Made by a program: the position numbers and the translations under genes. This document shows, piece by piece, positions 42,772 through 52,499 of a DNA stretch of 64,000 nt. The stretch comes from Vibrio splendidus (GTDB lineage: Bacteria; Pseudomonadota; Gammaproteobacteria; Enterobacterales; Vibrionaceae), in the NCBI RefSeq assembly GCF_003345295.1, contig NZ_CP031056.1, forward strand, positions 1,240,001-1,304,000, read 5' to 3'. The notes beneath the pieces are model-generated. The model was not told the DNA's origin. It searched no databases and was given only the letters and a program-made list of their open reading frames with translations. How positions within the stretch are numbered: the first letter of the stretch is position 1; the number at the start of each line of letters is the position of its first letter.

Positions 42772-43438
42772 TCCAAACCGAAATCTCTTCCAAACTGTAG
42801 ATATCCTGAGCCGCTACCTCTGATGAGTCGGCTTCGGGATCTACGATTGATTCATTAATACTTGGGCGCAATCGGAATGATTGAATACCCGCACGAACAC
42901 CCGCTTCAATTCCTTTCAAAGTATCGTCCACATAGATACACTCATTGGGTAAAAAGCCCATATTCATGGCTGTATACATAATCAGGTCAGGTTCTGGCTT
43001 CCAGCTGTTGGCATCAAAAGCTGAAAACACTTTACCTTTAAAGTCATCAAGCATTCCTGTCATGGCCAATGAAGATTCAACCCGAGACTTAGGCGCATTA
43101 GAAGCGATACAAAATTCGATGTCCTGTTGCTTTAGAAATTCAATGAGCTCGATAGCACCATCCATCGGCTTTAAATGACGTTGGAACAAGGCTTCTAATT
43201 CAATACGATATAACGGCTCAAGCGTATCAATCGAGATAGATAGCCCTAAACGTTCCTGTGTATCCATTAAGATGTCGGCCAGCTTTCCACCTTGAAAGTG
43301 CGCATAGCAGTCATTAACGTTTAGCTCCGCCCCAAAGCCGGTGAATACATTCACCAAGGCTTGGCAACAAAGCTTTTCGCTATCGATGAGTGTTCCATCA
43401 CAATCGAAAATTACACATTTAGTCTGTTCTAACCGCAT
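42713..43438 (-). CDS. HAD-family phosphatase (YieH-like)
   Basis: 241 residues from the ATG at 43438; the earlier ATG at 43489 adds residues outside the fold. HAD motifs: DCDGTLIDSE, SNAPKSR (motif II), WKPEPD with the Lys, and VDDTLKGIEAG. It resembles E. coli YieH, a 6-phosphogluconate phosphatase, including KCVIFDCDGTLIDSE-type spacing and the cap domain. The C-terminal tail (from about 210) is less conserved. The substrate is inferred. Confidence 0.8.
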   Translation of the reverse strand: MRLEQTKCVIFDCDGTLIDSEKLCCQALVNVFTGFGAELNVNDCYAHFQGGKLADILMDTQERLGLSISIDTLEPLYRIELEALFQRHLKPMDGAIELIEFLKQQDIEFCIASNAPKSRVESSLAMTGMLDDFKGKVFSAFDANSWKPEPDLIMYTAMNMGFLPNECIYVDDTLKGIEAGVRAGIQSFRLRPSINESIVDPEADSSEVAAQDIYSLEEISVWINGKHCSSGGIPNPAALVG

Positions 43439-43743
43439 AGCTCTCTCACTCGCATTGAATTCAAGTTTTATCCTATAGTGTTCTTTCAATGCGCGGGATG
43501 ATTGAGATAACAGTTTACAGACACAGGCTTATTTCTCTTCGCGAAATATGGGCTTGATCACCTTATGGCTCGACATAAGCAACAGCTTTCATCAAATTAA
43601 CCCAGAATCTGCGAAACCAAATACTGCAAGGTTTACATAAATGACTTAATTTCAGTGGAAAATATAAATTGCCACGTCCTAGTCGGATTATGGCGAATTG
43701 ATAAAGAAACCAAGACTTATAGACTATTCAGATAGAGCGAGAG

Positions 43744-45552
43744 TTAGCTAACAACCGACTCTTCTAATACCTTAACTTCAATCGAAGGTACAGACGCATA
43801 TTCTACAGTTCCAGTATCGGGATACGAATCTCGGATGGCGACAAACTCGGGCAAGTGTTTCAGTAGCAGTTTGGTTAGTTTAGGGTCAAATTGATAGCCA
43901 CACTCTCTATCGAACAAATCGACGACCATCTCTAATGGCCATGGCTCTTTGTAGCAGCGGGCACTAAGCAATGCGTCAAATACATCGGCTACCGCAGTAA
44001 TGCGAGCAAACAAATGAATTTGTTCACCTACCTTACCATTAGGGTATCCAGTGCCATCCCAACGCTCATGATGTTCGTTAGCAATGATTGCTGCGAGGTT
44101 GGTAATATCACCCGCTCCGCTCTTCAGTAAATTGTAGCCCGCAGTGGTGTGAAGTTTCATTACATCCCACTCTTGGTCTGTCAATTTACCTGGTTTATCC
44201 AAGATAGATTCCGGAACCGAAATCTTACCTACATCATGCATCGGGCTTATGATCTCAATCATCTCGACCTCGCGATGGCTCAAGCCACGATACTTGGCAA
44301 GCAATGCGGATAACTTGGCTACACGCTTAACGTGATTACCCGTCTCGCCAGAGCGAGTTTCAATGGCTTCACCCAACACATGAATCATGTCCTTTTGAAC
44401 ATTCAAAGTTTGTTTCTGTAGAGCAAGGATTCGCTTGTTCTTTTTTGCCAACTCTTTCTTTTGGCGCAGGGTAATAAATTGCATCACGATAATCACGCTC
44501 AGCCCTGTAATGACCATGATTAAGCCCAACAACAATTGAAAGTTCTTTTGTAAAAAGGAGGAAGGCTCGTTAACAATCACAGATCCTGTCGGCAGTACAT
44601 TATCACCAATACCAAACTTTTTAAGCGCCGGATAATTGAAAACAAAACGCTTGTTGTCACCGGGAACTAAAGGTGTAGAAAAATTAAGAGGCACATACTT
44701 ATCCAATGCACTAACGGCCTCTTCGCCCATACTTCGCGAGTGGTTTACATAACCTCCGAGTACATCACCGACTATATTAAACTGCCATAACGCAAACACT
44801 GGTGCGGCGCTCGATGCAGATAAGGTTTCCGCGACCTCTTGATAGGTATGATATACACCTTGATCTAACTCAGTATTGTAGTGGCTCAGTAAGACCGCAT
44901 CGTCAACAGAGACCCCTTTCAAGAACTCACTTGTTTGCTTGAGCGACAAATCGCGTATTTCTACCAAATTAATCGATGGAAAGTCTGCCATAATATGGCT
45001 TATATCTTTACGGATTAGCTCAGAAGTGACACTGTAATCATTGATGAAATAGAGGTTCTTTAGATTAGGTCTTAGTTTAGAGATCAGCTTAATATTGACG
45101 TCTATCTGATCGTTTTCATAAAGCACAGTCGCTCTATCAGACACCGCATACATATCGGTGCTTATGTCATTGATACCCGCCGCAACAATAGGTGTCGCAC
45201 GGTCAATCAACGCACTCAGTGATTCAAGGAAATTAGCCGCATTATCGTCAGTCGCAATAACACCATCAAATTTATAACCTGCGTATTTGGCTTGTAAGTA
45301 ATCGGTGAGAGAGTGGTAGTACTCAGAGCTATGGACGCGCTTTGTATCCAAATACTCGATTGAGAGTTTAACTTCGGTTTGAGATTGGCTGAACGCACTG
45401 TCTATCCCTTTCTGAAAGTCAGCAGTCCATTGGTAAGAAGGTTCGTATGAGTGTAAAACTAGGATGCGTTTGATATCCCAGTCGGTAGCAAAACTGACTG
45501 TAGAAAAAGCGCTAACACACAATACAGCGATTGATATCAATAGCTTGTACAT
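43744..45552 (-). CDS. HD-GYP c-di-GMP phosphodiesterase with periplasmic sensor
   Basis: 602 residues. Signal peptide (about 1-22), a periplasmic-binding-like domain (about 28-320, opening KRILVLHSYEPSYQWTADFQKGID as in ABC-type sugar/amino-acid binding folds), one membrane helix (about 338-362), then HD-GYP from about 395 with HDVGKISVPES and HHERWDGTGYPNG, the full metal and GYP motifs. It likely couples an external ligand to c-di-GMP breakdown. The ligand is unknown. Monocistronic. Confidence 0.9.
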   Translation of the reverse strand: MYKLLISIAVLCVSAFSTVSFATDWDIKRILVLHSYEPSYQWTADFQKGIDSAFSQSQTEVKLSIEYLDTKRVHSSEYYHSLTDYLQAKYAGYKFDGVIATDDNAANFLESLSALIDRATPIVAAGINDISTDMYAVSDRATVLYENDQIDVNIKLISKLRPNLKNLYFINDYSVTSELIRKDISHIMADFPSINLVEIRDLSLKQTSEFLKGVSVDDAVLLSHYNTELDQGVYHTYQEVAETLSASSAAPVFALWQFNIVGDVLGGYVNHSRSMGEEAVSALDKYVPLNFSTPLVPGDNKRFVFNYPALKKFGIGDNVLPTGSVIVNEPSSFLQKNFQLLLGLIMVITGLSVIIVMQFITLRQKKELAKKNKRILALQKQTLNVQKDMIHVLGEAIETRSGETGNHVKRVAKLSALLAKYRGLSHREVEMIEIISPMHDVGKISVPESILDKPGKLTDQEWDVMKLHTTAGYNLLKSGAGDITNLAAIIANEHHERWDGTGYPNGKVGEQIHLFARITAVADVFDALLSARCYKEPWPLEMVVDLFDRECGYQFDPKLTKLLLKHLPEFVAIRDSYPDTGTVEYASVPSIEVKVLEESVVS

Positions 45553-45612
45553 ACAAAACCCTTTATAAAAGACGGGGTATTGTACTTAGATTAACGCTTT
45601 CTCAAAGAATCT

Positions 45613-46107
45613 TTAGTTCTCGACCCACACTTTATCGTGAGAAGCATGATCTTGTGCCCAAAAATCATGTAACTGCTTAGCAAAGCCGTTGATATCTTGA
45701 CCGTTTTCAATAATCACGTCGGAGATCAACAGAGAGTCTTCCACTTCTGTGACAATAGCACTCGCCACAACATCACCATTTTGAGTTCCAATGTATAAAA
45801 CATGCTCATCAGATAACATAATCTGACTCAAGAACTCAAGCATATGTGCCCTTTCGGTTTCATCGTGATAAACACTGGCTTGGTTAAGTGAAAAAAGTAC
45901 CGTCAGTTTATGGAAATCGACTTTATGCAGTTCATCAATTTGGGAAGGAATTTGATCTTGAGCGAGGAGTTGGTAATTCTTGGATGGGAGTCTGCTTTTA
46001 TAAAGTTCTCGACCTAGCAAGCTCTCCTTTGCGGGATAAGCAATGTCGAGTTGGCTAAACAGCCATTGGTTTTTTTTATGTGCGCTTTCAGGTATTTCGT
46101 TATTCAT
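45613..46107 (-). CDS. Uncharacterised protein next to small lipoprotein
   Basis: About 164 residues from the ATG at 46107; the longer frame to 46137 would overlap the lipoprotein gene. Soluble. It opens NNEIPESAHKKNQWLFSQLD and has strands VLYIGTQNGDVVASAIVTEV and SLLISDVIIENG, faintly like a GNAT acetyltransferase core, though no acetyl-CoA loop is clear. I do not assign a function. It starts 17 bases after the lipoprotein gene, so the two are probably cotranscribed. Confidence 0.6.
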   Translation of the reverse strand: MNNEIPESAHKKNQWLFSQLDIAYPAKESLLGRELYKSRLPSKNYQLLAQDQIPSQIDELHKVDFHKLTVLFSLNQASVYHDETERAHMLEFLSQIMLSDEHVLYIGTQNGDVVASAIVTEVEDSLLISDVIIENGQDINGFAKQLHDFWAQDHASHDKVWVEN

Positions 46108-46124
46108 TCTTTTAGTACCTAAGA

Positions 46125-46250
46125 TTAGTAACCCCAAATATCACAGTTATTTGGGAGACATATGGTCGGCGTAGGAGCCGAGCTACATGCAGAAAGGATA
46201 CAGAGCATGACTAACGCCAACAAGTACTTTAAATGCTTCATATTTTTCAT
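46125..46250 (-). CDS. Small lipoprotein, 41 aa
   Basis: The frame starts MKNMKHLKYLLALVMLC, then ILSAC with a lipobox Cys at 22, then a 19-residue mature part with three further Cys-containing segments (SSAPTPTICLPNNCDIWGY). GAGAGA lies before the first ATG (46250); the second ATG at 46241 is also possible. After cleavage a very short lipid-anchored peptide would remain, comparable in size to Lpp-type or entericidin-type lipoproteins. Family unknown. Confidence 0.6.
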   Translation of the reverse strand: MKNMKHLKYLLALVMLCILSACSSAPTPTICLPNNCDIWGY

Positions 46251-46355
46251 TCTCTCATAACATCCTTTAAGAACTCGGTGAAAAGCTCTACACTCGTATT
46301 CAAGCTTTCAATATCCTTATAGTAAACAGAACTATATAAATAAAAAGGACTTCTT

Positions 46356-46832
46356 ATGAAAAAAGCCTTAATAGCAGCAGGTATCATCACAATGTTGGCA
46401 GGCTGTTCGGACAACGAGGTTGGCGACGTCTCTTTGGGATTCTTCACAATGAAGGATATCAAAATGTCATCTTTAGATGATGATAAGATCGAAGGTGTGA
46501 CTTGTCACATTGCATCAATCGAAGCAAATCTTAGCCTTTCTGATCCAAGCGATAGCTCTATCTCTTGTCGTCAAACGGGCGAAATCACTCCAGAAATGAT
46601 TGCTAAAATAGACAAAAGTAAATCAGGTGAAGTGGTATTCAAGCAGTCGAAGAGTATCTTCTTCAAAACGATGAAGGTACGTCGTATCTACGATGCTGAG
46701 AATCAATCGCTGCTTTACTTGTCGTACACAACCAAAGAAACAGAAGGCAGTTTCAAACATAGCCTTTCAACCGTTCCTCTTTGGGGTACAAAGGCTTACG
46801 TAGATCCGACAACACTCGTTCCAGCCGAATAG
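46356..46832 (+). CDS. creA: CreA-family lipoprotein
   Basis: 158 residues, matching E. coli CreA (157). Conserved features are DDDKIEGVTCHIASIEA, the SSISCRQTGEI Cys, GEVVFKQSKSIFFKTMKVRRIYD and LSTVPLWG. E. coli CreA has a cleaved signal; here the signal ends in a lipobox (LAGC, Cys 17), so it is predicted to be lipid anchored. Function unknown even in E. coli. Confidence 0.88.
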   Translation: MKKALIAAGIITMLAGCSDNEVGDVSLGFFTMKDIKMSSLDDDKIEGVTCHIASIEANLSLSDPSDSSISCRQTGEITPEMIAKIDKSKSGEVVFKQSKSIFFKTMKVRRIYDAENQSLLYLSYTTKETEGSFKHSLSTVPLWGTKAYVDPTTLVPAE

Positions 46833-46864
46833 TCTCACACGAACGGTCTGAAGCAAGAGTAAGC

Positions 46865-46899
46865 TGAATCACCTGTACAGACATTGCGCAGGTGATTCA
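46865..46899. other. Hairpin after creA, no T-run
   Basis: TGAATCACCTG / CAGGTGATTCA, an 11-base perfect stem. It could mark the 3' end of creA mRNA or act on the gsk leader (gsk starts at 46975). Confidence 0.5.
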
Positions 46900-46974
46900 A
46901 AATGTAATAAAAATGAAAGAAACAGAAACAAAATGTGATATCATGCGGCAAAATTTTTTCACTGTATTTGTCAT

Positions 46975-48279
46975 ATGAAATTTCCTGGACAGCGTAAATC
47001 TAAGCACTACTTTCCAACTCACGCCCGTGATCCGTTGGTCAACCAAATTCAACAAACACCTAAGCTTCACCGCGCAACAATTGTCGGTGTGGGTCAAACT
47101 ATTGTTGATATCGAGGCCCGTGTTGACAACGCGTTCCTAGAAAAATACGAGCTGAGTAAAGGTCACTCACTAGTATTGGAAGAAAGTAAAGCAGATGCGC
47201 TGTATGAAGAATTAGTTCAACGCGGTTTGATCACGCATCAATACCCTGGCGATACTATCGGCAATACATTGCACAACTATTCCGTACTTGCAGACAGTAA
47301 ATCTGTCCTGCTTGGCGTAATGTCTAAGAAGATTGAAGTTGGCTCATTTGGTTACCGCTACCTTTGCCGCACTTCTTCTCGTATGAACTTAAACCACCTA
47401 CAAACCGTTGATGGTCCAATTGGTCGTTGTTACACGCTCATTACCGAAGATGGCGAACGTACGTTTGCGATCAACGAAGGACACATGAACCAACTACTCC
47501 CTGAAAGTATTCCTGAACAGATTTTTGAAAAAGCGTCTGCATTGGTTGTGTCTTCATACTTAATGCGCGGTAAGCCTGAAGATCCGATGCCAAAAGCGGT
47601 ACAAAAAGCGATTGAATACGCGAAAGCGCACAATGTGCCAGTTGTACTGACGCTTGGTACGAAGTACGTGATCGAAGGTAACGCTGAATGGTGGCAAGAA
47701 TACCTGAAAGAGAACGTAACCATCGTCGCAATGAACGAAGATGAAGGTGAAGCATTAACGGGTGAAAAAGATCCTTTGCTAGCGGCGAACAAAGCGCTTG
47801 AGTGGGTTGACCTAGTTCTCTGCACTGCAGGCCCTGTCGGCTTATACATGGCAGGCTACACTGACGAGCCAGCGAAACGCGAAACAACACTACCGTTATT
47901 ACCGGGTAACATTCCTGAATTTAACAAATACGAATTCAGCCGTGCAATGCGTAAGCAAGACTGTAAAGACCCAGTAAAAGTGTACTCTCACATCGGCCCT
48001 TACTTAGGTGGCCCACTTGAGATTAAAAACACAAACGGTGCTGGTGATGGCGCGCTTTCGGCACTTCTACATGACATGGCGGCGAACAGTTACCATCACG
48101 TGAACGTACCGAATTCAGAGAAACACGAGCACGCGTGCTTAACTTACTCGTCACTGTCTCAAATTTGTAAGTACGCAAACCGCGTAAGCTACGAAGTATT
48201 GACTCAGCACTCTCCTCGCCTTTCTCGTGCACTACCAGAACGCGAAGATAGCTTAGAAGAAACATACTGGGATCGATAA
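46975..48279 (+). CDS. gsk: Inosine-guanosine kinase
   Basis: 434 residues, the same length as E. coli Gsk. PfkB/ribokinase fold: TIVGVGQTIVDIEARVDNAFL at the start, TAGPVGLYMAGYT near the middle, and the NTNGAGDGALSALLHD anion-hole motif with the catalytic Asp. It phosphorylates inosine and guanosine in purine salvage. It lies next to fhs, another purine-linked gene, but has its own terminator. Confidence 0.93.
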   Translation: MKFPGQRKSKHYFPTHARDPLVNQIQQTPKLHRATIVGVGQTIVDIEARVDNAFLEKYELSKGHSLVLEESKADALYEELVQRGLITHQYPGDTIGNTLHNYSVLADSKSVLLGVMSKKIEVGSFGYRYLCRTSSRMNLNHLQTVDGPIGRCYTLITEDGERTFAINEGHMNQLLPESIPEQIFEKASALVVSSYLMRGKPEDPMPKAVQKAIEYAKAHNVPVVLTLGTKYVIEGNAEWWQEYLKENVTIVAMNEDEGEALTGEKDPLLAANKALEWVDLVLCTAGPVGLYMAGYTDEPAKRETTLPLLPGNIPEFNKYEFSRAMRKQDCKDPVKVYSHIGPYLGGPLEIKNTNGAGDGALSALLHDMAANSYHHVNVPNSEKHEHACLTYSSLSQICKYANRVSYEVLTQHSPRLSRALPEREDSLEETYWDR

Positions 48280-48339
48280 TCAACCATGCCAGGTTGTTAA
48301 CTCATCAAAGTTGATGACCAGCTAGATTTTCCATTCCTG

Positions 48340-48366
48340 AAGGGCTGCTATATGCAGCCCTTTTTG
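48340..48366 (+). terminator. Terminator of gsk
   Basis: AGGGCTGC / GCAGCCCT stem followed by TTTTT. Confidence 0.85.
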
Positions 48367-48524
48367 TATTCAGCACTAATATAACTGCAGCTGAAGGTAG
48401 TCACATCGAATATTTTGCTCGTTTAACATTTGATCTCGCGCAATGACTCTTTAGATCTGTTATCTTCCAGCACATAATTCGTGTGGTTTGCCTTTACTTG
48501 GCAAATTTATACAGTACTATCGCC

Positions 48525-48540
48525 ACGCAAACGTTTACGT
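48525..48540. promoter_or_regulatory. PurR operator upstream of fhs
   Basis: ACGCAAACGTTTACGT is a near-perfect PurR palindrome (consensus ACGCAAACGTTTNCGT), 33 bases before the fhs ATG. Confidence 0.8.
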
Positions 48541-48572
48541 ACCACCTTTCGGTTCTGATATAAGGATCAAAT

Positions 48573-50321
48573 ATGCTGTCTGATATTGATATTTGTCGCT
48601 CTACTCCCCTTAAAAACATCAGTGAAGTTGCCAAACAAGCTGGCCTGCAACACAACGAACATCAGCCATTAGGGCAATACAAATCTAAAGTGTCTCTGAC
48701 ATCACTTGAACGCCTCGCCAAGCAACAAGATGGTAAATTGGTCGTGGTGACCGCTATCACACCAACGCCTCTTGGCGAAGGCAAAACCGTCACTACTATT
48801 GGATTAGCACAAGGCCTCGCAAAGATTAACCAATCTGCGATGGCCTGCATTCGCCAGCCTTCAATGGGCCCAGTTTTTGGTGTTAAAGGTGGCGCAGCCG
48901 GTGGTGGTTACTCTCAAGTCGCCCCTATGGAACAATTAAACTTGCACCTCACCGGTGATATTCATGCTGTGACAGCCGCTCATAACCTCGCCTCTGCAGC
49001 CATTGATGCACGCTTGTATCATGAGCAGCGTGAAGGATTAGAAGCCTTTGAAACACGCTCTGGCTTAAAATCATTAGACATCGATCCAAGCAGAATCGTG
49101 TGGCGCCGTGTACTCGACCATAATGACCGTGCATTGCGCATGATCACAGTAGGCAAAAACGAAGCAGACAAAACAATTAATGGTCTTGAACGCGAAGATG
49201 GTTTTGATATCTCAGCCGCTTCAGAGCTGATGGCTATTCTCGCGCTGGCCGATGATCTACAAGACCTACGCAAGCGGATCGGCCATGTCGTACTCGCATA
49301 TAACAATCAAGGTTCGCCATTAACCGCAGAAGACTTTAACGTCGCGGGCGCTATGACAGTAACGATGAAGGACTCTATTGAACCAACATTGATGCAAACC
49401 CTTGAAGGTGTGCCAACGTTGATTCACGCAGGACCTTTCGCAAACATTGCACATGGTAACTCTTCAATTATTGCCGATAATATTGCTCTAAAACTCAGTG
49501 ATTTTGTTGTGACTGAAGGCGGCTTCGGCTCTGACATGGGGTTTGAGAAGGCGTGTAACATCAAGGTTAAAGCGTCGAACAAGAAGCCCGATTGCGCCGT
49601 AGTTGTCGCAACATTACGCGGATTAAAAGCCAACTCTGGTTTATACGATTTGAGACCGGGTACTCCATTGCCTGATTCAATCTTTAATGACGATCAAGAC
49701 GCGCTCACAGCAGGCTTTGAGAACCTTAAATGGCATATCAACAACGTTAAACAATACCAAGTACCTACTGTCGTAGCGATCAATCGATTCCCACAAGATT
49801 CAGCTCAAGAGCTCGATGCTTTGAAACAAATGATCATCGACTTTGACCCAAGCGTTAGCGTTGAAGTAAGTGAAGCTTTTGGTCAAGGTGGCGAAGGTGC
49901 AATTCAGTTGGCTCACGCCGTGGTAAAAGCATGCCAAACAGAGAGTAAATTTAAGCCTTTGTACTACTCTGAGCAAAGCTTAGAAGAGAAACTGATGGCA
50001 GTCGCTGAAGTCGGATACGGCGCAGCCAGTATTTCACTATCACCACTGGCAAAAAAACAACTGACTGAGTTCAACCAACACGGCTATGGCGACCTATCGG
50101 TTTGTTTGGCGAAAACGCCATTATCGATTTCAACAGAAGCTCAAATAAAGGGTGCACCCACTCAGTTTGACGTACCCGTTAGAGAGTTAAAACTGTGTGC
50201 TGGTGCCGGCTTCATCTACGCTTTGTGCGGCAACGTAATGACCATGCCAGGTTTACCTGATAAACCGGCTTTCATGTCATTAGATATTGATAGCAATGGA
50301 AATATTATCGGCCTAAGCTAG
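48573..50321 (+). CDS. fhs: Formate--tetrahydrofolate ligase
   Basis: 582 residues. The ATP motif TPLGEGKT is at 65-72, followed by RQPSMGPVFGVKGGAAGGGYSQV and NLHLTGDIHA, all hallmarks of FTHFS. It makes 10-formyl-THF from formate, THF and ATP, feeding purine synthesis. A PurR box precedes the gene. E. coli lacks fhs; together with the glycine cleavage genes 6 kb away it gives this strain two entries to the one-carbon pool. Confidence 0.94.
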   Translation: MLSDIDICRSTPLKNISEVAKQAGLQHNEHQPLGQYKSKVSLTSLERLAKQQDGKLVVVTAITPTPLGEGKTVTTIGLAQGLAKINQSAMACIRQPSMGPVFGVKGGAAGGGYSQVAPMEQLNLHLTGDIHAVTAAHNLASAAIDARLYHEQREGLEAFETRSGLKSLDIDPSRIVWRRVLDHNDRALRMITVGKNEADKTINGLEREDGFDISAASELMAILALADDLQDLRKRIGHVVLAYNNQGSPLTAEDFNVAGAMTVTMKDSIEPTLMQTLEGVPTLIHAGPFANIAHGNSSIIADNIALKLSDFVVTEGGFGSDMGFEKACNIKVKASNKKPDCAVVVATLRGLKANSGLYDLRPGTPLPDSIFNDDQDALTAGFENLKWHINNVKQYQVPTVVAINRFPQDSAQELDALKQMIIDFDPSVSVEVSEAFGQGGEGAIQLAHAVVKACQTESKFKPLYYSEQSLEEKLMAVAEVGYGAASISLSPLAKKQLTEFNQHGYGDLSVCLAKTPLSISTEAQIKGAPTQFDVPVRELKLCAGAGFIYALCGNVMTMPGLPDKPAFMSLDIDSNGNIIGLS

Positions 50322-50391
50322 GTGTCCTTAGCTAGATAAACGGCAATTAATCGCGATTAATTGGGCTCAAGCTTCAGAGCGGCGTTCTATA

Positions 50392-50426
50392 TTGAGCAAT
50401 CATTTCATAACGAAGTGATTGCTCAA
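50392..50426. other. Hairpin after fhs, no T-run
   Basis: TTGAGCAATCA / TGATTGCTCAA, an 11-base perfect stem extended by TTTC / GAAG pairs. It lies 71 bases after the fhs stop and may protect or process the 3' end. Confidence 0.5.
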
Positions 50427-50558
50427 CAATCAAGCTTAAATGCAAAAAGTTGCACTAAAATCGTAGTTATATGCAAATCTTGTTTTAAGTTCTGGGTTAA
50501 GATCACATTAAAAACCCCATAAAATATATAGTATTGCGCTGATTCTTTGAGGACAGTG

Positions 50559-52463
50559 ATGAATACGAGTATAAAAAAACTAGTCAGCCAATTTCTATGC
50601 ACCATATTTGCCCTAGGATTAGTCCCTGCCCTCTACATCAATTCTGAACTTGACAGAATTGATGCTCAGCATACTCTAAATATTAAGCAGTCTAGCCAAA
50701 ACCAAATCGAATACAGTTTTCACGAACTGGCCGTTATTGTTGAGCAAATATCTAATTCTGTTCCTTCCATCGCAGACTCTCAAACGTTACTTCGCGCAAT
50801 TGAAGAACCATCAATTGTTCATAAACAAGCTTTGCAAGATCTGTGGGTGATGTTAGCTCGCGGACAACAATACTATTCTCAACTTCGCTACCTCGACCTA
50901 GAAGGTAACGAGGTTTACCGTATCAACTACAACAACAATAAAGCGACAATAGTTCCTGAGAATAAACTGCAGAACAAATCAGCTCGTAGCTACTTTAAAG
51001 ACCTCCACCGACTGAAGATTGGAGAAGTAAGCTCCAACGGTATCGATTTAGAGATTGAGAATGGTGAAGTCGTCCATCCTTTGATGCCAGCCTTAAGGAT
51101 AATGACACCCGTCGCCTCAGAAGATCGTATTATTGGCTACTTTATTGCTAACCTTAATATGCTCGAGGTCTACGACCGCCTTCTTTATCAAATCGGCACA
51201 TCATCAGCCGTCCCTGTCATTCTTAACAGAACCGGACATGTCATCATGGGCCCTGATATCGAAGAATCGTTTGGGCATCTTATTGAATCTCGTTCAGATA
51301 AAACCTATGCGAAGCTTTACCCAGAGCTTTGGAAAGCCATTCAAGAAAATACCTCTTCTAGCTACTTTGATGGTAAAAACTGGTATTTTCACTCAGATAT
51401 CAGCCCTAAAATAAGGCAATTTAAAGGACCAATTTATTTGGTTCTTCATGTTGAAAACCAACAATTTAGCAGCCAATACCGACAAGAAAAACAAGCCATA
51501 TTCGTGCAGATCATTACCTTATCTTTCTTAATTTCGATGATCTCAGCAGGTTTTGTGCTTTGGAACAGTAACCATAAAAAGAACAGCATCGATAGCCAAC
51601 TGGCTAAAGCCGCGATGAATGGCATGTCAGCCTTGGTAATTACTGACCGAAATAACCGAATCATCAAAGTAAACCAAGAGTTTACTCGCGTGAGTGGTTA
51701 CGATTTGGAAGATGTAAAAGGACGTCAGCCTTCGATGTTTGCCTCTGGTCGCTACAATCAAGAGTTCTACATCAAGATGTGGAGCATTATCACTAAGACG
51801 GGAGTTTGGGAAGGCGAAGTGGTCAATCGCCGTAAAGACGGGTCTTTGATCACTGAAATATTACGAATCCAAACCATCAAAGATTCGAAAGATGTGATTC
51901 AGTTTTACGTCGCTTCTTTTGTTGATATTAGTAAACACAAAGAACTCGAAAAAAAGCTCAGAAATCTAAGTGAAAAAGACGCATTAGCTGGTTGCTGGAA
52001 TCGAAGAAAATTTGACCTTGAACTTCGTGACGAATGTTCTCGTGTTAATCGTTACCCTACTCGCGAGCAATCTTGCTTAGCTATCTTGGATATTGACTAC
52101 TTCAAACGCATTAACGACAGATTTGGGCACGATTACGGTGATCGAGTCATTCAAACAGTCGCTCAAGTACTTCAGCGTGAATGCCGTGAAACAGATTTTG
52201 TTGCTCGCATTGGTGGCGAAGAGTTTGGTGTTATTCTGCCTCACACAACAACGGAAGGAGCTGAATACGTTCTCAACAGGCTGAGAATTGCAGTCAGCCT
52301 TGAACTCGATAACGTAGTCACTGTGAGTGGCGGCATTACTAACATCACCAACGATCCAGCACTGAACTACAAGTGCGCTGATTTAGCGTTATACGAAGCT
52401 AAAGCAGCAGGTAGAAACAATGTATGCTTATTCCTAGACAAAGAAATGAGTGAAATAGCCTAA
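50559..52463 (+). CDS. Diguanylate cyclase with periplasmic sensor, PAS and GGDEF
   Basis: 634 residues from the ATG at 50559 (GAGGACAG upstream; a TTG at 50547 is less likely). TM1 is at about 10-30, then a dCache-like periplasmic domain (about 35-300), TM2 at about 310-330, PAS at about 345-465 (TDRNNRIIKVNQEFTRVSGY), and GGDEF from about 475 with the active GGEEF (about 552) and the inhibitory RxxD (RETD) five residues before it. It makes c-di-GMP in response to an external signal, with product inhibition. Confidence 0.9.
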   Translation: MNTSIKKLVSQFLCTIFALGLVPALYINSELDRIDAQHTLNIKQSSQNQIEYSFHELAVIVEQISNSVPSIADSQTLLRAIEEPSIVHKQALQDLWVMLARGQQYYSQLRYLDLEGNEVYRINYNNNKATIVPENKLQNKSARSYFKDLHRLKIGEVSSNGIDLEIENGEVVHPLMPALRIMTPVASEDRIIGYFIANLNMLEVYDRLLYQIGTSSAVPVILNRTGHVIMGPDIEESFGHLIESRSDKTYAKLYPELWKAIQENTSSSYFDGKNWYFHSDISPKIRQFKGPIYLVLHVENQQFSSQYRQEKQAIFVQIITLSFLISMISAGFVLWNSNHKKNSIDSQLAKAAMNGMSALVITDRNNRIIKVNQEFTRVSGYDLEDVKGRQPSMFASGRYNQEFYIKMWSIITKTGVWEGEVVNRRKDGSLITEILRIQTIKDSKDVIQFYVASFVDISKHKELEKKLRNLSEKDALAGCWNRRKFDLELRDECSRVNRYPTREQSCLAILDIDYFKRINDRFGHDYGDRVIQTVAQVLQRECRETDFVARIGGEEFGVILPHTTTEGAEYVLNRLRIAVSLELDNVVTVSGGITNITNDPALNYKCADLALYEAKAAGRNNVCLFLDKEMSEIA

Positions 52464-52499
52464 CAATAGACAGTACAAGCACTCTTGTTAGGCTCTCGA

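Noticed and set aside
46247..46462. 71-aa minus-strand frame overlapping the creA start
   Set aside because: Antisense to the creA signal sequence, with no support of its own, although it overlaps the small lipoprotein start by an ATGA.
47430..47890. Long minus-strand frames over gsk
   Set aside because: Antisense to a well-conserved kinase and compositionally shadow-like.
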